Positions 27,101 to 35,470 of a DNA stretch of 59,858 nucleotides are shown here, piece by piece. The notes beneath the pieces were generated by a model, which saw nothing but the letters and a program-made list of their open reading frames with translations, was not told where the DNA came from and made no database searches. Both the position numbers and the translations under genes were made by a program. The first letter of the stretch is position 1; each line of letters starts with the position of its first letter. Origin of the DNA: Streptomyces toyocaensis (lineage in GTDB: Bacteria; Actinomycetota; Actinomycetes; Streptomycetales; Streptomycetaceae); NCBI RefSeq assembly GCF_000725125.1, contig NZ_JFCB01000036.1, positions 1 through 59,858 on the forward strand, given 5' to 3'.

Positions 27101-27697
27101 CTAGGCGGCCCCGGAGCCCCGGTGGGCCTGGGTGATCAGATCGGTGGCGACCTCGAGGACGGCCTTGCGCTTCTCCTCGGGGTCGCTCTCCACGTCCTGC
27201 AGGACGTGCATCCCCGCGTGCATGGTGAACAGGGCACTGACGCAGCGCACCTGGTCGACCAGATCGGCGTCCGGGTCCATGAGGATGTCCCGCAGCCCGA
27301 GCATGCGGGTCTTGAACATCTCGCCGATGCGCAGCTCGCGGACCGTCGCCTGGTTCTCCTGCATGAAGCGGAACAGCGGTGCGGCGCCCATCAGGGACTC
27401 GCTGTAGCGGCGGATGATCTCCTGCTTGGTCTCCAGCGAGTGCGGCTGCTGCCGCCCCCACTCGATCAGCTCCTCCACCGGCCGGGAGAGGTCCTCGAAG
27501 ATGCTGACGAGGATCTCTTCCTTGGTCTTGAAGTGGTAGTAGAGAGCCGCCTTGGTGACGTCCAGATGCTCGGCGATCTCGCGCAGCGAGGTCTTCTCGT
27601 AGCCCTGCTCGGCGAAGAGTTCGAGGGCCACGTCCTGGATGCGCTGGCGGGTGTTCCCGCGGCGCCGCTGTCTGGTGCCGTCCATGGTGCCGCCCAT
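27101..27697 (-). CDS. TetR-family repressor of the adjacent MFS exporter
   Basis: The 198-aa regulator has an N-terminal helix-turn-helix (RQRIQDVALELFAEQGYEKTSLREIAEHLDVTKAALYYHFKTKEEIL) and a ligand-binding C-terminal domain containing Met/Phe-rich segments. It is divergent from the DHA2 exporter, with the start codons 132 bp apart. A set of GCTAGT/ACTAGC dyads between them forms a classic TetR operator arrangement, so it probably represses both genes until a drug-like ligand binds. ATGs at 27697 and 27685 are both possible. SCO3367 would be the S. coelicolor counterpart (from memory). Confidence 0.9.
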   Translation of the reverse strand: MGGTMDGTRQRRRGNTRQRIQDVALELFAEQGYEKTSLREIAEHLDVTKAALYYHFKTKEEILVSIFEDLSRPVEELIEWGRQQPHSLETKQEIIRRYSESLMGAAPLFRFMQENQATVRELRIGEMFKTRMLGLRDILMDPDADLVDQVRCVSALFTMHAGMHVLQDVESDPEEKRKAVLEVATDLITQAHRGSGAA

Positions 27698-27726
27698 CCT
27701 CCTGCTCGACCCGCCCTTGACAAAAA

Positions 27727-27788
27727 CTTACTTGACGCCCGGCTAGTCGCGCGACTAGCTTCCGAGTACTAGCCGGGCGGCAAGTAAG
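27727..27788. promoter_or_regulatory. compound TetR operator between tetR and the MFS exporter
   Basis: Two 21-bp arms (27727-27747 and 27768-27788) are inverted repeats matching at 20 of 21 positions, each with the core CGCCCGGCTAGT or its complement, 20 bp apart. Nested inside is the perfect 18-bp palindrome GCTAGTCGCGCGACTAGC at 27742-27759. A TTGACA at 27717-27722 is a candidate -35 for the exporter. The symmetry suggests two repressor dimers facing both promoters. Confidence 0.8.
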
Positions 27789-27829
27789 TAGCGGTGGCCG
27801 CACCACAGTGGCCGGGGGAGTGAGAACCG

Positions 27830-29407
27830 ATGGGGATGGCGGACACAGCGGTGGCGGGGGTCGCCGAGAAGGACGGCGGCAAGCAGCCGCGCAGCGTGCG
27901 GGTGATCCTGCTCGCACTCATGATCGCGATGATGCTGGCCATGCTGGACAACATGATCATCGGCACGGCGATGCCGACGATCGTGGGTGAGCTGGGCGGC
28001 CTGGAGCACCTGTCCTGGGTGGTCACCTCCTACACCCTCGCGACGGCGGCCTCCACTCCGGTGTGGGGCAAGCTCGGCGACATGTACGGGCGCAAGGCCA
28101 CGTTCATGACGTCCATCGTCATCTTCCTGGTCGGCTCCGCGCTCAGCGGCATGGCGCAGAACATGGGTGAACTGATCGGCTTCCGCGCGGTGCAGGGCCT
28201 GGGCGCCGGCGGTCTGATGGTCGGCGTCATGGCGATCATCGGCGATCTCATCCCGCCCCGCGAGCGCGGGAAGTACCAGGGCATGATGGCCGCCGTCATG
28301 GCGCTGGCGATGATCGGCGGACCCCTGGTCGGCGGCACGATCACCGACAACTGGGGCTGGCGCTGGGCCTTCTACATCAACCTGCCGCTCGGCGCGGTGG
28401 CGCTGGCGGCCGTGGGCGTGGTCCTGCACCTGCCGAAGAAGCGGGCCGAGGCCGGCATCGACTACCTCGGGGTCGTCCTGCTGACCGTCGGCATCACCGC
28501 CGTCGTGCTGGTCACCACCTGGGGCGGCACGGAGTACGCCTGGACCTCCGCGCGGATCATGGAGCTGATCGGTCTCGGTGTCGCCTCGCTCGTCGGGTTC
28601 GTGTTCTGGCAGAAGCGGGCCGCCGAACCGGTGCTGCCGCTGCACATCTTCCGCAGCCGCAACTTCACGCTGATGTCCGTCATCGGCTTCATCACCGGCT
28701 TCGTGATGTTCGGCGCCACCCTCTTCCTGCCGCTGTACCAGCAGTCCGTGCAGGGCGCCTCGGCCACCAACTCCGGTCTGCTGCTCCTGCCCATGCTCGG
28801 CGCGATGCTGGTCACCTCGATGGTCGCGGGCCGGGTGACCACCAGCACCGGCCGGTACAAGGTCTTCCCGGTCCTCGGCAGCGCGCTGATGATCGTCGGC
28901 CTGTACCTGCTGTCCACGATGGACACCGGCACCTCCCGCTTCACCTCCGGCGTCTTCATGGCCGTGGTCGGTCTCGGTATGGGCTGTCTGATGCAGATCA
29001 CCATGCTGGTCGCGCAGAACAGCGTGGAGATGAAGGACATGGGGGTGGCGTCCTCGTCCACCACCCTGTTCCGCACCCTCGGCTCGTCCTTCGGCGTCGC
29101 GGTCATGGGCGCGCTGTTCAACAGCCGCGTCCAGGACGTCATGGCCGAGAAGGCCGGCGCGCTGGGCTCCCAGGTGACCGAGCGGTCCGCCCAGCTGGAC
29201 GCGGAGAGCCTGGCGAAGCTGCCGGAAGCGGCACGCGAGGCCTACCAGTACGCGGTGTCCTCGGGCACACACTCGGCATTCCTCCTGGGTGCCGTGATCG
29301 CGGTGATCTCGCTGGTCGCGGCCGTGTTCGTGAAGGAGGTCCCGCTGAAGGGCGAGGGTCCGGGCGGGAAGGCCGCCGGAGGTGCCCCGGTGACCGAGCC
29401 CGTCTGA
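27830..29407 (+). CDS. MFS transporter, DHA2 (14-helix, EmrB/QacA-like) family
   Basis: This 525-aa proton-driven drug exporter has about 14 membrane helices. Family marks include LDNMIIGTAMPTIVGELGG in helix 1, motif A GKLGDMYGRKATFM, motif B/C-type RAVQGLGAGGLMVGVMAIIGDLIPPRERGKYQG and PLVGGTITDNWGWRWAFYINLP. It ends in a Gly/Pro-rich cytoplasmic tail. GGGGGAG lies 9 nt before the ATG. Divergent tetR and a compound operator indicate induction by its own substrates, which are unknown. An AraC/VOC pair follows in the same direction but about 120 bp away. Confidence 0.93.
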   Translation: MGMADTAVAGVAEKDGGKQPRSVRVILLALMIAMMLAMLDNMIIGTAMPTIVGELGGLEHLSWVVTSYTLATAASTPVWGKLGDMYGRKATFMTSIVIFLVGSALSGMAQNMGELIGFRAVQGLGAGGLMVGVMAIIGDLIPPRERGKYQGMMAAVMALAMIGGPLVGGTITDNWGWRWAFYINLPLGAVALAAVGVVLHLPKKRAEAGIDYLGVVLLTVGITAVVLVTTWGGTEYAWTSARIMELIGLGVASLVGFVFWQKRAAEPVLPLHIFRSRNFTLMSVIGFITGFVMFGATLFLPLYQQSVQGASATNSGLLLLPMLGAMLVTSMVAGRVTTSTGRYKVFPVLGSALMIVGLYLLSTMDTGTSRFTSGVFMAVVGLGMGCLMQITMLVAQNSVEMKDMGVASSSTTLFRTLGSSFGVAVMGALFNSRVQDVMAEKAGALGSQVTERSAQLDAESLAKLPEAAREAYQYAVSSGTHSAFLLGAVIAVISLVAAVFVKEVPLKGEGPGGKAAGGAPVTEPV

Positions 29408-29530
29408 GACTCCCCGAGCGGCAGGGAGTACGGCCCTTCCCAACGGCAGGACGGGCGGCACGACGGCCCCCGGTGGCGCACCCGCGCCCCCGGGAGCCTG
29501 TTCGTACGCCGGGGCCCGGAGCCGAGCCCG

Positions 29531-29998
29531 GTGTCAGACCCCCGTGCCACCATCGAAGGCATGGACAAGGCGCGCCAGTTGCGGCTGGCCAAGGACGCGA
29601 TGGACCGGGACTGGGCCGACCCGGACCTCGACCTGTCCGCGATCGCCGCGCACGCGGGCTACTCGCGGTACCACTTCCTGCGCGCCTTCAAGGAGACGTA
29701 CGGCGAGACCCCGGGCCAGTACCTCACCCACCGCCGGATCGAGCGTGCCGAGGACCTGCTGCGCACCGCCGACCTGTCGGTGACGGAGATCTGCCACCTG
29801 GTCGGCTTCAGCAGCCTGGGCACCTTCTCGGCGCGCTTCAAGACCTGGACCGGCCTCACCCCGAGCGAGTACCGCGTCCAGCACGTGGGCCGCGGAGCCG
29901 CCCTGATACCCGGCTGCTACGCCATGCTCTGGGCCGGCGGTTTCAGAGCCGGCCCCGGCAGGGCGAGCGTACGGCGCAATTCCGGAGAAGCTGACTGA
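29531..29998 (+). CDS. AraC-family helix-turn-helix regulator
   Basis: The 155-aa protein is almost only an AraC DNA-binding domain: DLSAIAAHAGYSRYHFLRAFKETYGETPGQYLTHRRIERAEDLL and TDLSVTEICHLVGFSSLGTFSARFKTWTGLTPSEYR. There is no ligand-binding cupin, so control may depend on level or partner. It is followed 60 bp later by a VOC-family protein, a common AraC-plus-glyoxalase pairing. The GTG at 29531 has GGAG 10 nt upstream; an ATG at 29561, closer to the conserved start, is an equally good choice. Confidence 0.87.
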   Translation: MSDPRATIEGMDKARQLRLAKDAMDRDWADPDLDLSAIAAHAGYSRYHFLRAFKETYGETPGQYLTHRRIERAEDLLRTADLSVTEICHLVGFSSLGTFSARFKTWTGLTPSEYRVQHVGRGAALIPGCYAMLWAGGFRAGPGRASVRRNSGEAD

Positions 29999-30058
29999 CT
30001 CCACCGCCGCCTACGGTGACAGAGCAGTGCGGAAACGGCCGCGAACAGGGAGTACGCC

Positions 30059-30502
30059 ATGATCAAGGGTCTCGCCATCTCCACCGTCTGGGTCCTCGAC
30101 CAGGACCGGGCGAAGGAGTTCTACACGGAGAAACTGGGCCTGGAGGTCCGGACCGACATGACGATGGGCGAGGGCGGCATGCGCTGGCTCACCGTCGGCG
30201 CACCCGGCCAGCCCGACGTGGAGCTGACGCTGATGGTCCCCGGCTCGGGCACGGACCCCGAGTCCGCCGAGATGATCAAGAAGCTGGTGGCCAAGGGCGC
30301 ACTCGGCGCGGGCGTCCTGACCACCGACGACATCCACGGTGACTACGCCAAGCTCAAGGACCGCGGGGTGGAGTTCATCCAGGAACCGCAGGAGCGCCCG
30401 TACGGCGTCGAGGCGCTGTTCCGCGACGACTCGGGCAACTGGTTCTCCTTCACCCAGCGCCGCGAGGGCGGCCTCGACCTCGACCGGGCCTGGTCCTCCT
30501 GA
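30059..30502 (+). CDS. VOC (glyoxalase/bleomycin-resistance-like) family protein
   Basis: The 147-aa protein consists of two beta-alpha-beta-beta-beta modules: KGLAISTVWVLDQDRAKEFYTEKLGLEVRTD and LTTDDIHGDYAKLKDRGVEFIQEP...VEALFRDDSGNWFSFTQR. Residues in the expected metal positions include E212-type Glu in DVELTLMV and the Glu of YGVEALFRD, so metal binding is possible. The family includes glyoxalase I, fosfomycin- and bleomycin-resistance proteins and dioxygenases; the substrate here is unknown. It is likely co-regulated with the upstream AraC-type gene. It converges with cseC, with 9 bp between stops. Confidence 0.87.
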   Translation: MIKGLAISTVWVLDQDRAKEFYTEKLGLEVRTDMTMGEGGMRWLTVGAPGQPDVELTLMVPGSGTDPESAEMIKKLVAKGALGAGVLTTDDIHGDYAKLKDRGVEFIQEPQERPYGVEALFRDDSGNWFSFTQRREGGLDLDRAWSS

Positions 30503-30511
30503 GGCGCCACG

Positions 30512-31852
30512 CTACGTCAGAAGGGGATAGCTCCCGGTGTTCGTCGGCGCGTGCTCCGGCAGCCACAGCACGGCGACCGCGCCCTCGGCCGGCACTCCGT
30601 CCGGCGCCCCGGCGGGCCGTACGTTGCGGAAGGTCAGCCGCGCCCCCAGCACCCGGGCCTGACCGGCCGCGATGGTCAGGCCGAGGCCGTGACCGCGGCC
30701 GGCCCGGTCGGCGCTGCCGGTGCGGAAGCGGCTCGGCCCCTCGGCGAGCAGTTCCTCGGGGAAGCCGGGCCCGTGGTCCCGGACCCGGATGACCCGCCCC
30801 TCGACGGTGACCTCGAGGGGCGGCCTGCCGTGCCGGGCGGCGTTGGCGAGCAGGTTGAACAGCACCCGCTCCAGACGCCGCGGGTCGGTGGTGACCTCCG
30901 ACTCGTGCACCACGTGCACCGTGACGTCCGGGTCCTTCGCCGCGACCCGCCGGGCCACGAACTCCCCGAGCAGGATGTCCTGCAGCTCGGCCCGTTCGGA
31001 GGCGCTGTCCAGCCGGGCCACCTCCAGGACGTCCTCCACGAGGGTGCGCATCGCCTTCGCCCGGTCCAGCACCAGCTCCGTCGGCCGGCCCGGCGGCAGC
31101 AGCTCGGCCGCGGTGAGCAGGCCGGTCACCGGCGTGCGCAGCTCGTGCGCGATGTCGGCGGTGACCCGGCGCTCGGCCTCCAGCCGCTGCCGCAGCGCGT
31201 CCGCCATGGCGTCCACCGCGCTGGCCAGATCGTCGGTCTCGTCCCGGACGACGCCGCCGATGGCCTCCCGCACCCGGACGTCCGTCTCGCCCTTGGCGAC
31301 CCGGTTGGCGGCGGTGGCCGCCTTGCGCAGCCGCTGCGACAGATGCCCGCCGATGAGCACCCCGAGCGCGCTGCCACCCAGCACGACCGCGATGGAACCG
31401 ATCACCAGGGCCTGGTCCAGGTCCTTGAGGATGTCCGAGCTGCGGTCGGTGAACCCGGAGTGCAGGGACATCACGTGCCCGTTCTTCAGCGGTACGGCCG
31501 CCCAGATGTCCGGCGCCCCGCTCCGGTCGGCGACATAGGTCGCCCGCCGCCCCGCCTCGGCCTTCTCCCGCAGTTCCTTCGGCAGCCGCGGATCGTCGAT
31601 CTTGGTGTTGGGGAAGTTCAGCCGACCGGACATCTCGTAGTTGCGCTGGGCGATCATGATGCGCTCGTCGGCGAGGTCGCGCGCGTTGTCCAGCATCGAC
31701 ACCCGCGCCGCGTTGTGCACCACCAGGCTCAGCGCGACCGCCACCAGCGCCCCGACCAGCGCGATGGCCGCACTGAGCTTCCACCTCAGACCCGCCCCGA
31801 TGCCCGCCCGGTCGACGCACGCCGCCACCAGGCGCCGGAAGTACCCCCACAT
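30512..31852 (-). CDS. cseC: sensor histidine kinase CseC of the cell-envelope stress system
   Basis: The 446-aa membrane kinase has a first helix at about 25-45, an extracytoplasmic sensor domain of about 100 residues, a second helix at about 148-168, a HAMP region, and the phosphoacceptor ADIAHELRTPVTGLL with His236. The HATPase boxes are NLLANAARHG, VRDHGPGFP and GRGHGLGLTIAAGQ. It follows cseB by 8 bp. In S. coelicolor CseC responds to cell-wall stress (for example vancomycin) and phosphorylates CseB, which switches on sigE. Operon order and sequence fit that system very well. Confidence 0.94.
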   Translation of the reverse strand: MWGYFRRLVAACVDRAGIGAGLRWKLSAAIALVGALVAVALSLVVHNAARVSMLDNARDLADERIMIAQRNYEMSGRLNFPNTKIDDPRLPKELREKAEAGRRATYVADRSGAPDIWAAVPLKNGHVMSLHSGFTDRSSDILKDLDQALVIGSIAVVLGGSALGVLIGGHLSQRLRKAATAANRVAKGETDVRVREAIGGVVRDETDDLASAVDAMADALRQRLEAERRVTADIAHELRTPVTGLLTAAELLPPGRPTELVLDRAKAMRTLVEDVLEVARLDSASERAELQDILLGEFVARRVAAKDPDVTVHVVHESEVTTDPRRLERVLFNLLANAARHGRPPLEVTVEGRVIRVRDHGPGFPEELLAEGPSRFRTGSADRAGRGHGLGLTIAAGQARVLGARLTFRNVRPAGAPDGVPAEGAVAVLWLPEHAPTNTGSYPLLT

Positions 31853-31860
31853 GCGCTCGC

Positions 31861-32559
31861 TCAGGCCTTCAACTTGTAGCCGAAACCGCGGACCGTCTCG
31901 ATACGGTCCTGGCCGATCTTCGTACGCAGCCGCTGCACATGGACGTCCACCACCCGGGTGTCACCGCCCCAGCCGTACTCCCACACCCGTTCGAGCAGCT
32001 TGTCGCGGGAAAGCACGGTGCCCGGCGCCGCGGAGAACTCCAGCAGGAGCCGCATCTCGGTCGGCGTCAGCGCCACCGGCTCCCCGGCCCTGCGCACCTC
32101 CATGCCCTCCGTGTCGATCTCCAGCTCGCCGAAGGCGAGCAGGCCCCCGGTGTCCGGGGCGTCCTGCCCCTCCCGGCCGTTGCCCGCCCGCCCGAAGCGC
32201 CGCAGCACCGCCCGGATACGGGCCACCAGGACGGCGCCGTCGAACGGCTTGGTCACGTAGTCGTCGGCGCCCGCCTCCAGACCCAGCACCACGTCGATGG
32301 CGTCGGCCCGCGCGGACAGCATGATCACCGGGACCATCGACTCGTCCCGGATGCGCCGGCACAGGCTGACCCCGTCGAGCCCGGGCACCATGACGTCGAG
32401 GAGCGCGATGTCCGGCCGGTCGGCCCGGAACGCCTCCAGGCCCGACAGCCCGTCGGGCTTCGCCGTGACCGCGAAACCGTCCCGCTCCAGGGCGAGCTGG
32501 GTGGCCTCGCGGATGACGTCGTCGTCCTCGACGAACAGGACGTGGGTCTGGTCTGCCAT
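31861..32559 (-). CDS. cseB: response regulator CseB (OmpR/PhoB family)
   Basis: The 232-aa regulator has a receiver domain (1-120, acidic pocket E11/D12, phosphoacceptor Asp55 in LLDVMVPG, Lys in VTKPFDG) and an OmpR-type winged helix (LAFGELEIDTEGMEVRR to the C-terminal RIETVRGFGYKLKA). It is the activator of the sigE promoter in the CseABC system. The ATG at 32559 is 166 bp downstream of cseA, and that gap contains a strong hairpin, so cseBC expression may be partly uncoupled from sigE-cseA. The 8-bp spacing to cseC implies coupled translation. Confidence 0.95.
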   Translation of the reverse strand: MADQTHVLFVEDDDVIREATQLALERDGFAVTAKPDGLSGLEAFRADRPDIALLDVMVPGLDGVSLCRRIRDESMVPVIMLSARADAIDVVLGLEAGADDYVTKPFDGAVLVARIRAVLRRFGRAGNGREGQDAPDTGGLLAFGELEIDTEGMEVRRAGEPVALTPTEMRLLLEFSAAPGTVLSRDKLLERVWEYGWGGDTRVVDVHVQRLRTKIGQDRIETVRGFGYKLKA

Positions 32560-32615
32560 CCCGGTGCTCTCTGTCCTCGTGTGATCTCGGATCGGTACGG
32601 ACGCGGCCCTTCCGC

Positions 32616-32651
32616 TCCGTCCGGTGCGGTTTCCTCGCCCCACCGGACGGA
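32616..32651. repeat. inverted repeat in the cseA-cseB gap
   Basis: TCCGTCCGGTG (32616-32626) and CACCGGACGGA (32641-32651) form a perfect 11-bp stem with a 14-nt loop. In the minus-strand operon it lies between cseA and cseB and could act as a partial terminator, a processing site or a stabilising hairpin. Confidence 0.6.
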
Positions 32652-32725
32652 CGCGTGAGCGGCGCGCGGGGTTCACCCCTTCGTCGGACGGGACCCTCCC
32701 GCCGGTTCACGCCGTGCGCCATGAC

Positions 32726-33370
32726 TCAGCCGGCGGGCACCGGTGCCGGCTGCGCGCCGGCCACCTGCCCGTAGTCGTTGTGCGTGCGGTACTCCTCGAC
32801 GAACCGGCCGGAGGCCCAGCGGTACGTGATCACGTGCTCGCCGGACGGACTCGACACCGGGTCGTCGCGGTCGTACACCTGCCTGGTCACCACGAGGTCC
32901 CCGCGGTCGATCTCCGCGTACACCGGGGTCTCCTCGGCGGTGAACACGTTCACGTACGCACCGCCCTGGCCGCGGTACACGTACGAGCCGACACCGACGG
33001 CGTCCCCGCAGGTGAGCACGTTGACGACGACGTCGTCGGCGGCCCCTCCGGTGAGGTTCCCGTAGCTCACGTCGACGGGGTACTCGTCGGCGACGCACGG
33101 CTTGAGCTCCCGCTTGACCTCCGCCGAGACCGCCGGGTCCTCCTTGACCAGGCGGACCGCGTCCACCCGGTCGGGGGTCCGTGAGGGCGACGGCGCGGCC
33201 GCGCTCGCCACCGAGTCCGCGTGCGCCGGGCCCTCGTCCCGGGCTCCGGTGCCGCCCGTGCCGCAACCGCCGGTGAACAGCAGGGCGGCGGCGAGCACGG
33301 CCGTCACCGCGATCGCCGCCCGGGCGGTGGACCGGGTCCCTGCGGACCCCGGGCCGGTCAGGCCGCGCAA
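32726..33370 (-). CDS. cseA: lipoprotein CseA, modulator of the SigE system
   Basis: The 214-aa lipoprotein has a basic n-region, a hydrophobic stretch (ARAAIAVTAVLAAALLFTGGC) and a lipobox Cys at 36, so it is anchored on the outer face of the membrane. The mature domain holds Cys pairs (KPCVADE and LTCGDAV) and a beta-rich segment. CseA negatively modulates CseBC signalling in S. coelicolor. The proposed start is a TTG at 33370, inside the end of sigE (13-bp overlap), with GAGGAG 8 nt upstream. Later GTG starts would remove the basic n-region. Rare start use and overlap suggest low, coupled translation. Confidence 0.87.
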   Translation of the reverse strand: MRGLTGPGSAGTRSTARAAIAVTAVLAAALLFTGGCGTGGTGARDEGPAHADSVASAAAPSPSRTPDRVDAVRLVKEDPAVSAEVKRELKPCVADEYPVDVSYGNLTGGAADDVVVNVLTCGDAVGVGSYVYRGQGGAYVNVFTAEETPVYAEIDRGDLVVTRQVYDRDDPVSSPSGEHVITYRWASGRFVEEYRTHNDYGQVAGAQPAPVPAG

Positions 33371-33897
33371 CGCTCCCGCTCCTCACGCTCCAGCGCGCGT
33401 GCGTCCAGATCGCGCGCCTCCAGCTCCTCGCGGAGCCGGGCGAGCGCCCGGTGCAGCGTGCTCTTGACCGTTCCGGCCGACATACCGAGGGCAGCGGCCG
33501 TCTCGTCCGTGGACATCTGCTCCCAGTGTCGCAGCACGACCACGCTGCGCTGCTTCGGGGCGAGCACCTTCAGGACGTCCATCAGCAGGGCGCGGTCCGC
33601 GTGCTGCTCGGTGGAGTCGTCCACACACGACTCCGGGAGCTGCTCGGTGGGCACCTCCTCCAGCTTGCGGGCGCGCCACCACTCCGTACGCGTGTTGATC
33701 ATCACGCGGCGCAGGTAGGCGTCGGCCAGCCGCTTGTCCTCGATGGTCTCCCAGCGGCCGTACGTGCGGGCGAGCGCGGTCTGCAGCAGGTCCTGCGCGT
33801 CCACGGGATCCGGGACCAGGCGGCGGGCGCTGCGCAGCAGCGCGTCCTGCCGGGTGCGGACGTACTCCTCGAACTCGAGCACCTCGCCCTGCGCCAT
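33358..33897 (-). CDS. sigE: ECF RNA polymerase sigma factor SigE
   Basis: This 179-aa sigma factor directs transcription of cell-envelope stress genes. Region 2 includes FEEYVRTRQDALLRSARRLVPDPVDAQDLLQTALARTYGRW, and region 4 has LAPKQRSVVVLRHWEQMSTDETAAALGMSAGTVKSTLHRALARLREELE. The sequence is nearly identical to what I recall of S. coelicolor SigE. It has no anti-sigma factor; it is controlled at transcription by CseB/CseC. The ATG at 33897 is used. The upstream gap (33898-34169) should carry the CseB-dependent promoter, but I cannot pick a single hexamer pair with confidence. Confidence 0.96.
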   Translation of the reverse strand: MAQGEVLEFEEYVRTRQDALLRSARRLVPDPVDAQDLLQTALARTYGRWETIEDKRLADAYLRRVMINTRTEWWRARKLEEVPTEQLPESCVDDSTEQHADRALLMDVLKVLAPKQRSVVVLRHWEQMSTDETAAALGMSAGTVKSTLHRALARLREELEARDLDARALEREERERCAA

Positions 33898-34169
33898 GGT
33901 GTACCGCCTTCCGCTCCCCGTTCGGCCCGCCCGCGCGGGCCGGTCGCACTGCCTGTGTTCCTCGGTCGTCGTGCCCCGGTCGAGCACGCGATCGAAGGTA
34001 CGGAGGCGTTGTCACGGCACTGTCCGAGGCAGCTTGCGGGCAGCCCTCGGCTGTCCGTCGGTTGTGTAACGGAAGGCGGAAGGGGGTGAAGCGGTCGCCT
34101 GATCGGGACGGTTATGCGGCGGTACACCCGTTGTGCGGAGGGGGTGGCCTTGGGCCGGTGTGGCTCGCG

Positions 34170-35105
34170 TCAGGTCAGCGGTAGCCGGTACAGACCGCCC
34201 GGCAGGGGCTCCACCAATCCGTCGGCGACCAGACCGTCCAGCGCGCGGGCGCGCTGCACCGGCTCGTGCCACACCCGGTCCAGGGCGGTCTGCGGGACCG
34301 GCCCGTGCGCCTCACGCAGCACGGCCAGCAGCCGCCCGCGGACCTGACGGTCCGTGCCCGCGTACGTCTGGGCCCGGCGTGGCGGACCGTCGTGGGCCGG
34401 CTTGCCCGCAAGACGCCAGGCGCAGTGGGCGGCGATCGGACAGCGGTGGCACGACTCGTTCTTCGCCGTGCACACCAGCGCGCCCAGCTCCATGGAGGCG
34501 GCGGCCCACCGCGCGGCGGTCGTGGCGTCCTCCGGAAGCAGGGCCCGGGCGAGCCGGCGCTCGGCGGCGGTGGTGGCGTTCGGCGGGTACTGGGTACCGG
34601 TGACCGCGCGGGCGAACACCCGGCGGACGTTCGTGTCCAGCACCGCGTGCCGCTGACCGTAGGCGAACGACGCCACCGCGGCGGCCGTGTACTCGCCGAT
34701 GCCGGGCAGCGCCAGCAGTTGGGCGTGATCCGCCGGTACGTCACCGCCGTGCCGTTCCGTTATGGCGACGGCGGCGCCGTGCAGCCGCAGCGCGCGGCGT
34801 GGGTAACCGAGCCGGCCCCAGGCGCGGACGGCCTCGCCGGGCGCCTCCGCGGCGAGGTCGGCGGGGCGCGGCCAGCGCGCCAGCCACTGCTCGTAGACGG
34901 GCAGGACCCGGTTCACCGGGGTCTGCTGGAGCATGAACTCACTGACCATCACTCCCCACGCGCCGGCCTCCGGGCGCCGCCACGGCAGATCCCGGGCGTG
35001 CTCGTCGAACCAGTCGATGACGGGGGAGTGCAGCGGCTCACCGGGAGCGCGCTCGGACGCGGAATCGGCGGCGTCGCCGTACGGGGGCTTCGTGGGAGCA
35101 GTCAT
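34170..35105 (-). CDS. mutY: A/G-specific adenine DNA glycosylase
   Basis: MutY removes adenine mispaired with 8-oxoguanine. The 311-aa enzyme has catalytic Glu56 in SEFMLQQTPVNRV, the helix-hairpin-helix LPGIGEYTAAAVASFA, catalytic Asp157 in VLDTNVRRV, and a [4Fe-4S] loop C212-X6-C219-X2-C222-X5-C228. The C-terminal 8-oxoG-recognition NUDIX-like domain of longer MutY proteins is reduced to a short tail of about 70 residues, as in many actinobacteria. The ATG at 35105 opens a Gly/Ser/Ala-rich 25-residue extension. It is not obviously co-transcribed with sigE. Confidence 0.93.
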   Translation of the reverse strand: MTAPTKPPYGDAADSASERAPGEPLHSPVIDWFDEHARDLPWRRPEAGAWGVMVSEFMLQQTPVNRVLPVYEQWLARWPRPADLAAEAPGEAVRAWGRLGYPRRALRLHGAAVAITERHGGDVPADHAQLLALPGIGEYTAAAVASFAYGQRHAVLDTNVRRVFARAVTGTQYPPNATTAAERRLARALLPEDATTAARWAAASMELGALVCTAKNESCHRCPIAAHCAWRLAGKPAHDGPPRRAQTYAGTDRQVRGRLLAVLREAHGPVPQTALDRVWHEPVQRARALDGLVADGLVEPLPGGLYRLPLT

Positions 35106-35210
35106 GACGCACCGATCCTGCCACGCCGGGCCCCGCCTCCGGGGGGAGCGCCACGGTCGGGCGGTCACGGGGACCCGTAAGGCGCCGGTCCCAGCACCGG
35201 TCGTCGATGA

Positions 35211-35298
35211 GAGCACCGGTCGCCAACGAGAACACCAGCCGCCCGCCAGAGCACCGGTCGCCAACGAGAACACCGGCCGCCCGCCAGAGCATCGGTCA
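35211..35298. repeat. 38-bp tandem repeat, 2.3 copies
   Basis: The unit starts GAGCACCGGTCGCCAACGAG at 35211 and recurs at 35249, with a partial copy at 35287. Shorter GAGCACCG echoes continue to about 35350. The array fills the gap between divergent mutY and the sensor kinase at 35471. Nothing else is evident in 35106-35470 except a candidate -10 TAGCGT at 35459-35464. Confidence 0.7.
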
Positions 35299-35470
35299 CA
35301 CCGGAGAGCACCGCACTCCCGGGGGAGCACTGGCCGCAGGCGGGAGCACCGCTCACCGAGGAAATCCCCCTCCCGGCGAGCACCCCCCGGTCGGCACGGG
35401 ACCGCAGGGGGACGGACCACCTGACGATCGGCAGCAGTGGCGCCACAGCCTCCGCCAGTAGCGTCGAGGC

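Noticed and set aside
29531..30502. Drug-resistance island formed by MFS, AraC and VOC genes
   Set aside because: Families fit, but there is no mobile element, composition shift or linked resistance gene; separate promoters are likely.
33898..34169. Exact CseB-dependent sigE promoter hexamers
   Set aside because: Several weak candidates are present but none has clear -35/-10 spacing, so I did not call one.
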